Source: Hyphomicrobiales bacterium
GTDB lineage: Bacteria; Pseudomonadota; Alphaproteobacteria; Rhizobiales; Xanthobacteraceae
Assembly (NCBI GenBank): GCA_017305715.1
Contig: JAFKKG010000012.1
Span: forward strand, 248,001-312,000
DNA: 64,000 nucleotides
Direction: 5' to 3'
The position numbers and the translations under genes were made by a program. The stretch's first letter is position 1; every line of letters starts with the position of its first letter. Positions 46,866-56,572 of this stretch are shown here, one piece after another. The notes below the pieces were generated by a model. That model was given only the letters and a program-made list of their open reading frames with translations, was not told the DNA's origin and did not search any database.

Positions 46866-47771
46866 TCAGAAGTCGAAGCCCAATCCCACCCGAACGGTAT
46901 GGAAGGATTCGCGCAGGTCGATGGTCGCGCTGCTGGACGGTGCGCTACAGCCGGTCGGCGCGGCGCAAACGGTGTTCACCGCGACGGTCTTGGTATAGCT
47001 GCCATAGTCGGTATAGCGGTATTCCAGCCTTGCTTTCCATCGCCCCCAGAGAGCGGTTTCGACGCCCGCACCGACCGTTCCACCGACCCGTGTGTCGGAC
47101 CAACTTGCCGAGGCCGTCGCTGTGCTGCCGGCGGTCAAGATCGGGATAGGGGTGCCGGCGAACGTGTAGAGTTGGCCCTGGAACGCAAACGAACCGCTTA
47201 TTTGCCCGATCGCGACGCCGGCGGTGCCATAGACCAGTGTATCGGGAGTCACCAGCCATCCGTAACGAAGGCGAAGCGAACTGTCCCAGGTTTGCTTGAC
47301 CGAGCCGTACTTGTTGTCAGTCCGATAGTTGGCGCAGCCGGCGTCGAAACAGACGAAAGGCATCGACACCAGGGCAGAGTTCTCGGCCCGCTTCCACGAC
47401 CAATCGCCTTCAACGCCAAACACGGTGTTTCCGAATTGCCAGCGGTATCCCACGAAGGGGCCGACCGTGTAGCTCAGCGGATGGCCGCGAAACGCGAAGT
47501 CCGATTCGAAGCAGCTCACGCCAAACGGAAAAGCGGCAGGGCAAACATAGGCGCCCGGCTCGACGAAGTTATTGTTGACCGAGCTGGTGCCATTGGACCC
47601 GCCGACCTGCCCGCCGGACCAATTGCTCTTCGCGGTTTGCGGCTCCGCCCTTTTCGGCGCGGCTTCCTTCCTCGATTTCTGAGTGGAGACAGGCAGGTCC
47701 GCTGCAAAGGCCGGCGCCACTGCCGCAATCGCCAATACGGAAATGATTGCTGATGAGAGGAATCCCCTCAT
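46866..47771 (-). CDS. Outer-membrane beta-barrel protein (Omp25/RopB-like)
   Basis: 301 residues from the ATG at 47771, which begins a clear signal peptide (MRGFLSSAIISVLAIAAVAP then AFAADLP). A basic linker follows, then an eight-stranded barrel pattern with FVGYRWQFGNTVFGVEGDWS and the terminal GLGFDF typical of the opacity/OmpA-like porin families of rhizobia. It lies convergent to the CHAT gene. The 303 bases upstream of it contain no supported gene. Confidence 0.82.
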   Translation of the reverse strand: MRGFLSSAIISVLAIAAVAPAFAADLPVSTQKSRKEAAPKRAEPQTAKSNWSGGQVGGSNGTSSVNNNFVEPGAYVCPAAFPFGVSCFESDFAFRGHPLSYTVGPFVGYRWQFGNTVFGVEGDWSWKRAENSALVSMPFVCFDAGCANYRTDNKYGSVKQTWDSSLRLRYGWLVTPDTLVYGTAGVAIGQISGSFAFQGQLYTFAGTPIPILTAGSTATASASWSDTRVGGTVGAGVETALWGRWKARLEYRYTDYGSYTKTVAVNTVCAAPTGCSAPSSSATIDLRESFHTVRVGLGFDF

Positions 47772-48074
47772 GGTCTCACCCCATCGATCGGTCATCGAGT
47801 ATGGCATGAGTCTTAAGCCCGAACCTCGAGGACTCTCAAGCCCGAATCGCCAGAACCGCCACCCAAGAGATGGGAACCTCGTATTCCCAGACCTTTTTTC
47901 AAAGCAGTGTCTCCGCTGGGCCACACCCGGGGGCGAGCCACGCCGAAGCGCGATGCCGATGCCGCCTATTTCGGCGGCAAGCTGCCGGCCGACCGGACAG
48001 AGTGCTCGGTGCGCCTTCCCTGCGCGAGCCTCGACATCAGGATGCGTCGCGCGGAGCTCCACTCATCCGTGCGA

Positions 48075-49424
48075 TCATTCCTTGCGCTTCGCATTCCGGC
48101 TGGCGCGCACCGGCTTGAACAAATCCAGGTCGATCGCCTGGCCCATCGCCAGATAGCCGGTGCGGTTCGGATGCAGCTTGTCGCCGGCGCTTCCCGTCGT
48201 GCTGTCGGGAACGAATTCTGCCTTGAGGCTTCCCGTCTGCGGATCGAGCGTTGCCTGATCGAAATCGATCACGCCGTCGAACGTGCCCGAGGCGCGGATG
48301 AAATCGTTCAGCGCTTTCCGTTTGGCGTCCTGCTCGGGAAAACCATGCGCGGCGCTGGTACTTCCCAATGCCGTCGTCACGGTGGCGCCGATCACGCGAA
48401 TCTGCGGCCATTTCGCGCGCAGCCGCGCGACGCCGTCCTTCATGGCCGCGATGACCTTGTCGGTTTCGGCGTTGCCGTTCTTGCTGAAATCGTTGATGCC
48501 TTCGAGCCAGATCACGCTGGAGATGCCGGAGAGCGACAGCACGTCGCGCTCGAGCCTCTGGCCTGAAGCGGGGCCGCCGGGAAACGGTTTGTCGGGGCCG
48601 TATTCGGCAGGGCCCGCGATCTGGTTGCCGCCGATGCCGCCGTTCACGACCGCGACCTTGTTGCCATGGATCGCTTTCAGGCGCCGCGACAGCACGTTGG
48701 GCCAGCGGTCGTCGCCGTTCATGGTCGACGCCGTACCGTCGGTGATGGAATCGCCGAACGCCATGATGGCGAAGGCATCGCTGGGCGCGGTCATCTCGAT
48801 CGCATCGAGGAAGAACCAAGAGGCAGTCGTGTACGGGAATGCGGCCTCGTCCTCCGACGTCCCCTTGGATCCCGCGCCGGGCGCGGTGACGTAAGATGTG
48901 GTCAGCGCCTTGGCGTGCCAGGTCATCGGGCCGCTTTCGCCGGCGATGTGAAAGCTCACCGCGAGGCGGCGGCCGGCGAGGCTGTCGGACTGCCCTGCGA
49001 ACGGCAGCGTGACAGGGTCGCTCCAGACTGAATCGCCGGGTGGGACGGTGACGGACATCTTGCCACCAAACGTCACCAGGCGATTGGAGCCGCGGAGCAG
49101 CGCCGCGCTGCCCAGTTGCAGGCCGGCACAAACGCCGTCGAACGTCACGGGCCTGGTGCCGAAAGCATTGCTGAGCCTGATGCGGGCCTGGCGGCCCCAC
49201 AGATCGGGCCGCACGATCAGGCGAAAGGTCTGGTCCCGCGCGCCCACTGCGGGGTCGGGAAAGGCAAATCTCTGGTCGGGCTGGGCGGAGGGGTTGCCGA
49301 CGGGATAGGGGCCCTGGACCGAGCCGGTCCATGACACCACCCAGTTCTCATTATCCCTGGCGGATGCGTTCTGATGCGATGCGACCAACAGCGATGCCAC
49401 GACGAGCCATTTGAAAGACCGCAT
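48075..49424 (-). CDS. Exported SGNH/GDSL hydrolase
   Basis: 449 residues. ATG 49424 follows GGGAGG; the N-terminus is a signal peptide (MRSFKWLVVASLLVASHQNA). A beta-sandwich-like region (30-190) precedes the SGNH domain: FGDSITDG (Ser nucleophile), NGGIGGNQ (Gly), WLEGINDF (Asn) and DKLHPNRTGY (Asp/His). It would deacylate an ester or sugar in the periplasm. The substrate is unknown. Confidence 0.87.
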   Translation of the reverse strand: MRSFKWLVVASLLVASHQNASARDNENWVVSWTGSVQGPYPVGNPSAQPDQRFAFPDPAVGARDQTFRLIVRPDLWGRQARIRLSNAFGTRPVTFDGVCAGLQLGSAALLRGSNRLVTFGGKMSVTVPPGDSVWSDPVTLPFAGQSDSLAGRRLAVSFHIAGESGPMTWHAKALTTSYVTAPGAGSKGTSEDEAAFPYTTASWFFLDAIEMTAPSDAFAIMAFGDSITDGTASTMNGDDRWPNVLSRRLKAIHGNKVAVVNGGIGGNQIAGPAEYGPDKPFPGGPASGQRLERDVLSLSGISSVIWLEGINDFSKNGNAETDKVIAAMKDGVARLRAKWPQIRVIGATVTTALGSTSAAHGFPEQDAKRKALNDFIRASGTFDGVIDFDQATLDPQTGSLKAEFVPDSTTGSAGDKLHPNRTGYLAMGQAIDLDLFKPVRASRNAKRKE

Positions 49425-49570
49425 GGTTCCTCCCAAGCCTTGTGATTTTGCAGCTTACCCTAGAGCCAACGGCGCAATTGGTGAAACCGAAAATTTGACC
49501 GAGCCCATTAACCCCTTGGAAACCATCCTCGGCCACCAATGAACGTTATCTCTGCCATTTGGGGACGCCC

Positions 49571-50722
49571 ATGCTTGCCCGTGACCAACGCACCCCGTTC
49601 TCCGAATGGTGGTGGACCGTGGATAAATTGTTGCTCGCGGCGATCCTTGCGCTGGTGCTGGGCGGCGTCATCCTGTCGCTGGCGGCAAGTCCCCCGGTGG
49701 CAACGCGGATCGGGCTCGATCCCTTCCACTTCTTCAACCGGCACGTGATGTTCCTGCTGCCGTCCTTCATCGTCTTGATCGGGGTATCCTTCATGTCCCC
49801 GAAAAATATCCGCCGCACCGCGCTGCTGGTGTTCGCGGTCTCGATCGTGCTGATCGTGGCGACGCTGATGTTCGGCGCCGAGGTCAAGGGATCGCGGCGC
49901 TGGATCACGCTGCTCGGCGTCAACATCCAGGCGTCCGAATCCGCAAAGCCCGCTTTCGTCGTCATCGCGGCGTGGCTGTTTGCGGAATCGACCAAGCGCC
50001 CGGAAATGCCGGCGACGTCGATGGCGATGGTGCTGCTGTTGTTGCTGGTATCGCTGCTGGTGATGGAGCCGGATTTCGGCCAGACCATGCTGATCCTGAT
50101 GGTGTGGGGCGCGCTGTTCTTCATCGCGGGCATGCGGATGATCTGGGTCGCCGGTCTCGCGGGGGCGGCTGCCGCCGGATTGTTCGGCGCGTATTTGCTG
50201 GTGCCGCACGTGGCGGGCCGCATCAAACGCTTCATGAACCCCGGCTCGGGCGACACGTTCCAGGTCGACATGGCGATGGAGGCGTTCTGGAACGGCGGCT
50301 GGTTCGGGCTCGGGCCCGGCGAAGGCATCGCCAAGCGCAGCCTGCCGGACAGCCATACCGATTTTGTGTTCGCGGTGGCGGCGGAGGAATTCGGCATCAT
50401 CCTGTGCCTGGCGCTGGTGGCACTGTTCGCCTTTGTCGTGATCCGCACCTTGCTGCGTGCCTATGCCAGCGAAGACATGTTCTCGCGCTTTGCCGCGTCC
50501 GGCCTCGCCATCCTGTTCGGCGTGCAGGCCGCGATCAACATGGCGGTCAATCTGCAATTGATCCCCGCCAAGGGCATGACGCTGCCGTTCATTTCCTATG
50601 GCGGCTCCTCGATCATCTCGCTGGCCTACGGCGTCGGCATGATGCTGGCGTTGACCCGGCAGCGACCGCGCACTGAAATCGAGTCCCAAAACAACGCCAA
50701 CGCGGTACGCAGCTACGCGTGA
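49571..50722 (+). CDS. ftsW: Septal peptidoglycan glycosyltransferase FtsW
   Basis: 383 residues, about ten membrane helices, SEDS family. Polymerises lipid II at the septum with FtsI. Characteristic stretches include KGSRRWITLLGVNIQASESA, the HTDFVFAVAAEEFG loop and LPFISYGGSSI. ATG 49571 has GGGGACG upstream; a TTG four codons earlier shares the frame. Confidence 0.95.
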   Translation: MLARDQRTPFSEWWWTVDKLLLAAILALVLGGVILSLAASPPVATRIGLDPFHFFNRHVMFLLPSFIVLIGVSFMSPKNIRRTALLVFAVSIVLIVATLMFGAEVKGSRRWITLLGVNIQASESAKPAFVVIAAWLFAESTKRPEMPATSMAMVLLLLLVSLLVMEPDFGQTMLILMVWGALFFIAGMRMIWVAGLAGAAAAGLFGAYLLVPHVAGRIKRFMNPGSGDTFQVDMAMEAFWNGGWFGLGPGEGIAKRSLPDSHTDFVFAVAAEEFGIILCLALVALFAFVVIRTLLRAYASEDMFSRFAASGLAILFGVQAAINMAVNLQLIPAKGMTLPFISYGGSSIISLAYGVGMMLALTRQRPRTEIESQNNANAVRSYA

Positions 50723-50761
50723 GACGTGACTGGGGCCGCGCCGTCGGCTATTTGAAAAGCC

Positions 50762-51868
50762 ATGAGTACTTCACCTCTCATTCTACTCGCGGCCGGCGGC
50801 ACTGGCGGGCATTTGTTTCCGGCCGAAGCGCTCGGTGTCGAACTGATCAAGCGCGGTTTTCGCGTGCGGCTGGCGACCGACGCCCGCGCGGTGCGCTACA
50901 GCGGGCTGTTCTCCAAAGCCAATGACAATATCGACGTGGTGCCGAGCGAGACCGTGCGCGGCCGCAACCCGATCTCGCTGGCCCGCACCGCCATCATGCT
51001 CGGCCATGGTGGCCTCGTCGCGCTCAATCTGGTGCGACGGTTGAAGCCTGCCGCCGTGATCGGCTTCGGCGGCTATCCGACGCTGCCGCCGCTGCTGGCG
51101 GCGAGGTTGCTCGGCGTGCCCGGCCTCATTCACGACGCCAATGCGGTGCTCGGCCGCGCCAACCGGTTTCTGGCAGGCGGCGTCAACGCGATCGCGACCT
51201 CGCTGCCGGGCGTGCTCGACCGCGATCCGGCACTGGCCGGCAAGGCCACCACCGTCGGCACGCCGATGCGCCCCGCGATCCTGGCCGCTGCCGCGATACC
51301 ATTTGCTTCGCCCGAGGAGAACGGGCCGCTGCGCCTGCTGGTGGTCGGCGGCAGCCAGGGCGCGCGCGTGATGAGCGACATCGTGCCGCCGGCGATCGAG
51401 CGCCTCGCGCCTGCCTTGTGGAGCCGGCTGATCCTGACCCAGCAAGTGCGCGAAGAAGACATGCCACGGGTTCGCGCGGTCTATGACCGGCTCAAGATCA
51501 ACGCCGAACTCGCGCCATTCTTCACCGACTTGCCGGCGCGGCTGGCATCGAGTCATCTAGTGGTCTCGCGCTCCGGCGCCGGCACGGTGGCCGAACTCGC
51601 CGCGATCGGCCGGCCCTCGATCCTGGTGCCGCTGCCCGGTGCGATCGATCAGGACCAGTTCGCCAATGCCGGAGTGCTGGCCAATGTGGGCGGCGCGTTG
51701 CGCATCGCGCAGGCGGAGTTTACGCCGGATCGTCTGGCGGCCGAAATTTCCGCGTTGGCCGGCGCGCCTGAAAAACTGACGGCAATGGCGACCGCCGCGC
51801 GCGCGATGGGCAGGCTCGACGCTGCCGAGCGGCTCGCCGATCTGGTGGTGAAGGTCGCCGGAATCTGA
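50762..51868 (+). CDS. murG: Lipid II synthase (GlcNAc transferase)
   Basis: 368 residues. Adds GlcNAc to lipid I on the cytoplasmic face. The lipid/sugar loop GGTGGH is at 12-17; GFGGYPTLPPLLAA, NAVLGRANRF, GGSQGAR and SRSGAGTVAEL are family motifs. Follows ftsW by 39 bases. Confidence 0.96.
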   Translation: MSTSPLILLAAGGTGGHLFPAEALGVELIKRGFRVRLATDARAVRYSGLFSKANDNIDVVPSETVRGRNPISLARTAIMLGHGGLVALNLVRRLKPAAVIGFGGYPTLPPLLAARLLGVPGLIHDANAVLGRANRFLAGGVNAIATSLPGVLDRDPALAGKATTVGTPMRPAILAAAAIPFASPEENGPLRLLVVGGSQGARVMSDIVPPAIERLAPALWSRLILTQQVREEDMPRVRAVYDRLKINAELAPFFTDLPARLASSHLVVSRSGAGTVAELAAIGRPSILVPLPGAIDQDQFANAGVLANVGGALRIAQAEFTPDRLAAEISALAGAPEKLTAMATAARAMGRLDAAERLADLVVKVAGI

Positions 51869-51877
51869 CGTCGCGCT

Positions 51878-52786
51878 TCAGTCCAACCGGACGTTCGCGA
51901 CGAGGTAATCGAGGAACGCACGGACGCGCGCCGGGAGCTGGCCGCCGTGACCGACAAATACCGCGTGGATCGCCTCGAGGTCGCCGGGATTGAAGTTCTC
52001 CAATATCGGCATCAGTCGTCCGGCCTTGATCTCGTTCTCGACATGGAAACGCGTGAGCCGTGCGATGCCGGTTCCGGCGATGGCGAGTTGCTGCATGGCT
52101 TCGCCGTCGCTGATCAGCACGTTGCCGATGGGGGGCACGGTCATCATGCCGCCCTTGCCATCGAGAAAAGGCCAACCATCAAATTGCTTGGAAAAGCAGA
52201 ACCCCAGCAGATTGTGCCTGGCAAGATCGGCCGGCGTTTGCGGCGTGCCGTTCTGCGCGAGATAGGCCGGCGATGCGAGCACCACCATGCGGCTTTCGCC
52301 GAGCTTGCGCGCCAGCAATCGCGATTCGCGCAGCGGCCCCACCCGGATCGCGACGTCGGCGCGCTCGTCCATCAGGTCGACGACGGTATCGGTGAGCGCG
52401 ATATCGACGGAAATGCCAGGATGAGCCGCGAGAAATGCGGGGACCAGTGGCAACAGGCGATGCAGCCCGAATGGAACGCTGCTGTTGATCCGCAACCGAC
52501 CTCGCGGGGCGGCGCCGATCGCGGCTTCGCGTTCCGCGCCATTGATGTCGTCGAGGATGCGGACCACGCGGTCGTAATAGGCGGCCCCCTCCGGCGTCAG
52601 TTGCAGCTTGCGGGTCGATCGATTGATCAGGCGGACACCCAGCCGCGCTTCAAGTCGCGCCACCAGCTTGCTCACCGCCGACGGCGTCATCCGGAAGGTT
52701 TTTGCCGCGGCCGAGAATCCGCCCAGCTCCACCACCCGGGCGAAAACCTCCATTTCGCCGGACCGATTCACCTCCAACCGTGTCAT
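51878..52786 (-). CDS. LysR-family regulator of the divergent MFS gene
   Basis: 302 residues. Helix-turn-helix at about 10-65 (FARVVELGGFSAAAKTFRMT, SAVSKLVARLEARLGVRLIN), typical of the large group of LysR regulators related to DmlR. The effector domain is complete. It is transcribed away from an MFS gene and separated from it by 112 bases containing two 15-bp direct repeats. Confidence 0.88.
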   Translation of the reverse strand: MTRLEVNRSGEMEVFARVVELGGFSAAAKTFRMTPSAVSKLVARLEARLGVRLINRSTRKLQLTPEGAAYYDRVVRILDDINGAEREAAIGAAPRGRLRINSSVPFGLHRLLPLVPAFLAAHPGISVDIALTDTVVDLMDERADVAIRVGPLRESRLLARKLGESRMVVLASPAYLAQNGTPQTPADLARHNLLGFCFSKQFDGWPFLDGKGGMMTVPPIGNVLISDGEAMQQLAIAGTGIARLTRFHVENEIKAGRLMPILENFNPGDLEAIHAVFVGHGGQLPARVRAFLDYLVANVRLD

Positions 52787-52795
52787 TGTGAATTC

Positions 52796-52841
52796 AATTC
52801 ATAAATGATGTGCCTATTGGCAGTCTAATTCACGAATGTTG
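52796..52841. promoter_or_regulatory. Direct repeats in the LysR/MFS promoter region
   Basis: AATTCATAAATGATG (52796-52810) and AATTCACGAATGTTG (52827-52841), 31 bases apart, i.e. about three helical turns; three mismatches. Candidate binding sites for the LysR regulator. Confidence 0.5.
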
Positions 52842-52898
52842 TCACGTCCACCTTGGTGGGGCCCGGCGCCGTGCCGGGAATTCCACTGGGGATCCTCT

Positions 52899-54074
52899 AT
52901 GCCGCTCGCACTCTACGCGCTTACCGCCGGCGCTTTCGGAATTGGCGTCACTGAATTCGTGATCATGGGATTGCTGATCGAGGTCGGCGCCGATTTCGGT
53001 GTTTCGATCTCCGCCGCCGGACTGTTGATTTCCGGTTACGCGCTCGGCGTCGTCGTCGGCGCGCCGATCATGACCATCGCCACCGGAAAATGGCCGCGCA
53101 AAACCGTGCTGCTGGTGCTGATGGCTGTCTTCACGCTGGGCAACGCGGCGTGCGCGATTGCGCCGGACTATTGGAGCCTGATGGCGGCGCGCGTGCTGAC
53201 TGCCTTTGCCCACGGCACATTCTTCGGGGTCGGTTCGGTGGTAGCCACGACCCTTGTTGCGCCCAACAAGAAAGCTTCCGCCATCGCCGTCATGTTCACC
53301 GGTCTGACGGTTGCCAATATTCTCGGCGTGCCTTTCGGTACATGGCTTGGTCAGGGCTATGGCTGGCGGTCGACCTTCGCCGCGGTCACGCTGGTTGGGC
53401 TGGTCGCATTTGCCATCATCGCGTTTTTTGTTCCAAAGGATAAAGCGCCACCCGTGGCCTCTAACCTTCGCAACGACCTTGCGGTGCTGGCCCGGCCGCA
53501 GGTGTTGATGGGGTTGCTGACGACGGTGCTGGGATGGGTCGGCGTCTTCGCGGTGTTTACCTACATCGCGCCGATCCTGATCCGTATTTCCGGCTTTTCC
53601 GACTCCGCGGTGTCGCCGATCCTGCTGGTCTTTGGTGGCGGTCTGGTGGTGGGTAATCTGCTGGGCGGACGGTTGGCCGATCGATGGTTGATCCCCGCGC
53701 TGCTTGGCAGTTTGTTGACGCTGTCGGCCGTGCTGTTGCTGATGACCTTCGCCGCGCACAACCAGATCGCAATCGTCATGTTCGTGGCCTTGCTCGGTGC
53801 GGCCGCGTTCGCCACCGTGCCGCCGTTGCAGATGTGGGTGCTGGAAAAAGCCGACGGCGCCGGCCAAAGCCTGGCTTCCAGTTTCAACATCGCCGCATTC
53901 AACCTCGGCAATGCGATCGGCGCCTGGCTTGGCGGTTTCGTCATCGACCATGGTCCGGGTCTTGGTGCTGTGCCGTGGGTCGCGGCACTGGTGCCGTTCG
54001 CCGCGGCCGCCGTCGCCGCCGTCGCGATCCATAGCGACCGGAGGCGCCGGCTCACGGTGGTCGCCGCGGAATAG
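52899..54074 (+). CDS. DHA1-family MFS transporter (AraJ/YdhP-like)
   Basis: 391 residues with 12 hydrophobic helices. MPLALYALTAGAFGIGVTEF is the usual start of the arabinose-efflux-like group. ATG 52899 has GGGGATC upstream; 21 in-frame codons before it are not protein-like. Probably exports a drug or metabolite under control of the divergent LysR protein. Confidence 0.9.
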   Translation: MPLALYALTAGAFGIGVTEFVIMGLLIEVGADFGVSISAAGLLISGYALGVVVGAPIMTIATGKWPRKTVLLVLMAVFTLGNAACAIAPDYWSLMAARVLTAFAHGTFFGVGSVVATTLVAPNKKASAIAVMFTGLTVANILGVPFGTWLGQGYGWRSTFAAVTLVGLVAFAIIAFFVPKDKAPPVASNLRNDLAVLARPQVLMGLLTTVLGWVGVFAVFTYIAPILIRISGFSDSAVSPILLVFGGGLVVGNLLGGRLADRWLIPALLGSLLTLSAVLLLMTFAAHNQIAIVMFVALLGAAAFATVPPLQMWVLEKADGAGQSLASSFNIAAFNLGNAIGAWLGGFVIDHGPGLGAVPWVAALVPFAAAAVAAVAIHSDRRRRLTVVAAE

Positions 54075-54220
54075 TCGCGACGCGGCGGTGGCCGACGGCT
54101 TGCATGGCTGTTCTGCCGAAAGCCGGACGGAGCGATTGAACGGCAGGGCAGACTGGAGATACTCACGGTTTGACGGGCGACGGTCCAGCCTGACGTCTCG
54201 AGTCCTGCCGGTACGTTTTC

Positions 54221-54763
54221 ATGACGCAATTCCTGCTGCCGCCGCTGATGCTGTATGCCGCCTGTGGACTTGCGCTTAGTCTGGCGGTGCACATCCTGTC
54301 GTTCTTTGGAATCCAGGTTGGCGGCAAGAACCTGTTCTTCGGGCTTCACATCGGCATTTTTCCACTCTGGATTCCGGTCGTGCTGATCTCCCAAAGAATG
54401 ATCGGCAGTTCGTCGCGGAAGGATTTCTGGAAGGTGGCGCTTGCCGGATGCCCGCCCTGGATGAAGTACATGACCTACGGCTTCTTCATCTATGCCTTCA
54501 TCAATTTTGCGATCTTCTTTATTCTCACGATGGTGCATCCGCCGGCCAAGGGCGGCGCGGAGCCGTCGGTGGAAGTGCTCCACGGTTTCTCCGGTCACTG
54601 GATGGCGTTCTATTCGGCCGGCCTGGCCATCCTGACCACGGCCTATTACCGCGGCCTCTCGAATTTGCAGCCCCGGTGCCGGTACGGTCATGAAATCGGC
54701 TGGAACGACAAGTTTTGTCCGAAATGCGGAACGGCCATCGATTCCGTGCTGGAGCGGCATTGA
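54221..54763 (+). CDS. Four-helix membrane protein with C-terminal zinc ribbon
   Basis: 180 residues. Four hydrophobic segments (about 5-28, 38-58, 82-104, 128-145) precede a cytoplasmic CRYGHEIGWNDKFCPKCG, a single C-x4... C-x2-C zinc-ribbon-like motif (three Cys plus a His). No named family recognised. It lies alone between the MFS gene and murC and is read in the dcw direction. Confidence 0.65.
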   Translation: MTQFLLPPLMLYAACGLALSLAVHILSFFGIQVGGKNLFFGLHIGIFPLWIPVVLISQRMIGSSSRKDFWKVALAGCPPWMKYMTYGFFIYAFINFAIFFILTMVHPPAKGGAEPSVEVLHGFSGHWMAFYSAGLAILTTAYYRGLSNLQPRCRYGHEIGWNDKFCPKCGTAIDSVLERH

Positions 54764-54777
54764 GGCAAATTTGTCTT

Positions 54778-54840
54778 GTCATATCCGGCGAAAGCGGGGC
54801 ATCCAGTATCCGGCGCGGCTGATGTGAGCCGCGGCTTTTG
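54778..54840. repeat. Short relative of the GTCAT...-type intergenic repeat
   Basis: GTCATATCCGGCGAAAGCGG with GGCATCCAGTATCCGGCGCG, similar to the start of the 4011-4112 element but shorter. Lies between the zinc-ribbon gene and murC. Confidence 0.55.
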
Positions 54841-54882
54841 CCAGATGCCGCGGTTGCGGACGATGAGGTCAGGGAACGAAAA

Positions 54883-56286
54883 ATGAGACTGCCGCGCGAG
54901 ATCGGGCCCATCCACTTCGTCGGGATCGGCGGCATCGGCATGAGCGGCATCGCCGAGGTGTTGTGCAATCTGGGTTATACCGTGCAGGGGTCGGACGCCT
55001 CCGAAAGCGGCAACGTCACGCGGCTGCGCGACAAGGGCGTCACCGTCTCGGTCGGTCACAAGGCCGAGAACGTCGCCGGCGCCGACGTGGTCGTGGTCTC
55101 GACCGCGATCAAGCGCGACAACCCCGAATTGATGGCGGCGCGCGCCCAGCGCATCCCCGTGGTGCGCCGCGCCGAGATGCTGGCCGAACTGATGCGGCTG
55201 AAAAGCTGCGTCGCGATCGCCGGCACCCATGGCAAGACCACGACGACGACGATGGTCGCAACGCTGCTGGACGCCGGCGACCTCGATCCGACCGTGATCA
55301 ATGGCGGCATCATCAATGCCTATGGCTCCAACGCCCGGCTCGGGGCCGGCGAGTGGATGGTGGTCGAAGCCGACGAGAGCGACGGCACGTTTTTGAAGCT
55401 GCCGACCGACGTTGCGATCGTGACCAATGTCGATCCCGAACATCTCGATCATTTCAAGACGTTCGAAGCAGTGCAGGATGCATTCCGCAGTTTCGTCGAG
55501 AACGTGCCGTTCTATGGTTTTGCGGTCATGTGCACCGATCATCCCGTGGTGCAGGCCATGGTCGGCAAGATCGAGGATCGCCGCATCATCACCTATGGTG
55601 AAAATCCGCAGGCCGATGTGAGGCTGGTCGACCTCACGCCGATGGGCGGCGGCTCGAAATTCAAAATCGTGTTCCGCAACCGCAAGACCGGCGCCACGCA
55701 CGAGATTTCCGACATCATGCTGCCGATGCCGGGACGCCACAATGCATCGAACGCGACGGCGGCGATCGCGGTGGCCCATGAGCTCGGCATTTCCGACGAG
55801 GCGATCCGCAAGGCGATGTCGGGCTTCGGCGGCGTGAAGCGCCGCTTCACCAAGACCGGCGAATGGAACGGCGTCACCATCATCGACGATTATGGCCATC
55901 ACCCCGTCGAGATCGCGGCCGTCCTGAAGGCGGCGCGTGAATCCACCAACGGCAAGATCGTCGCCGTGGTGCAGCCGCATCGCTTCACCCGGCTGAGTCA
56001 GCTGTTCGAGGAATTTTGTACCTGCTTCAACGACGCCGACGCGGTGGTGGTCGCCGAAGTCTATCCGGCCGGCGAGGCGCCGATCGAAGGCATCGACCGC
56101 GATCATTTCGTGCTCGGCCTGCGCGCGCACGGCCATCGCGAGGTGATTCCGCTGCAAAACGCGTCCGAGCTTGCGAAGGTGGTGCACGGCATCGCCGGGA
56201 AGGGCGACTACGTCGTCTGCCTCGGCGCCGGCAACATCACGCAATGGGCCTACGCACTGCCCGGCGAATTGAAGGCGCTGGGATGA
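54883..56286 (+). CDS. murC: UDP-MurNAc:L-alanine ligase
   Basis: 467 residues. Adds L-Ala to UDP-MurNAc, the first step of the stem peptide. Starts [20 protein letters not shown]; the P-loop GTHGKT is at 114-119. ATG 54883 has AGGGAACG upstream; an in-frame start 15 codons earlier would lie at the edge of the repeat and is rejected. Confidence 0.96.
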   Translation: MRLPREIGPIHFVGIGGIGMSGIAEVLCNLGYTVQGSDASESGNVTRLRDKGVTVSVGHKAENVAGADVVVVSTAIKRDNPELMAARAQRIPVVRRAEMLAELMRLKSCVAIAGTHGKTTTTTMVATLLDAGDLDPTVINGGIINAYGSNARLGAGEWMVVEADESDGTFLKLPTDVAIVTNVDPEHLDHFKTFEAVQDAFRSFVENVPFYGFAVMCTDHPVVQAMVGKIEDRRIITYGENPQADVRLVDLTPMGGGSKFKIVFRNRKTGATHEISDIMLPMPGRHNASNATAAIAVAHELGISDEAIRKAMSGFGGVKRRFTKTGEWNGVTIIDDYGHHPVEIAAVLKAARESTNGKIVAVVQPHRFTRLSQLFEEFCTCFNDADAVVVAEVYPAGEAPIEGIDRDHFVLGLRAHGHREVIPLQNASELAKVVHGIAGKGDYVVCLGAGNITQWAYALPGELKALG

Positions 56287-56347
56287 GGATGATTACTCTC
56301 GCTGCTTTCAAGATCGTCCTCAGCCACGTGCGCCGGCGTATGCCGCC

Positions 56348-56507
56348 ACCCCTCTCCCTAACCCTCCCCCGCAAGGGGGGAGGGAACCCGTGGGCCGGTG
56401 CCTCCCTAACTCGTGCCTCAAACTTCAGGTGCTGCTGTGAGCCGCGTGAGGCGGGCACACTCGTTAGACTCCCTCCCCCCTTGCGGGGGAGGGTTGGGGA
56501 GAGGGGT
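56348..56507. repeat. Long inverted repeat between murC and murB
   Basis: The 38-base arms (56348-56385 and 56470-56507) are complementary with a single mismatch; they read ACCCCTCTCCCTAACCCTCC onward and each contains a CCCCCGCAAGGGGGG mini-palindrome. The loop is about 84 bases. I recall this CCCTCTCC...GGAGAGGG element as dispersed in Rhizobiales. No gene lies in the 286 bases between murC and murB. Confidence 0.85.
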
Positions 56508-56572
56508 AAGCCCCGGGCGCTGGCGCAAATCGTAGCGCGACGCGCTGTCAAACGCAGGTCGATTGGCGCGGC

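Noticed and set aside
48037-49332. 431-codon minus-strand frame inside the SGNH hydrolase gene
   Set aside because: Arg-rich shadow of the hydrolase in another frame; no domain, and the hydrolase frame has a signal peptide and all catalytic blocks.
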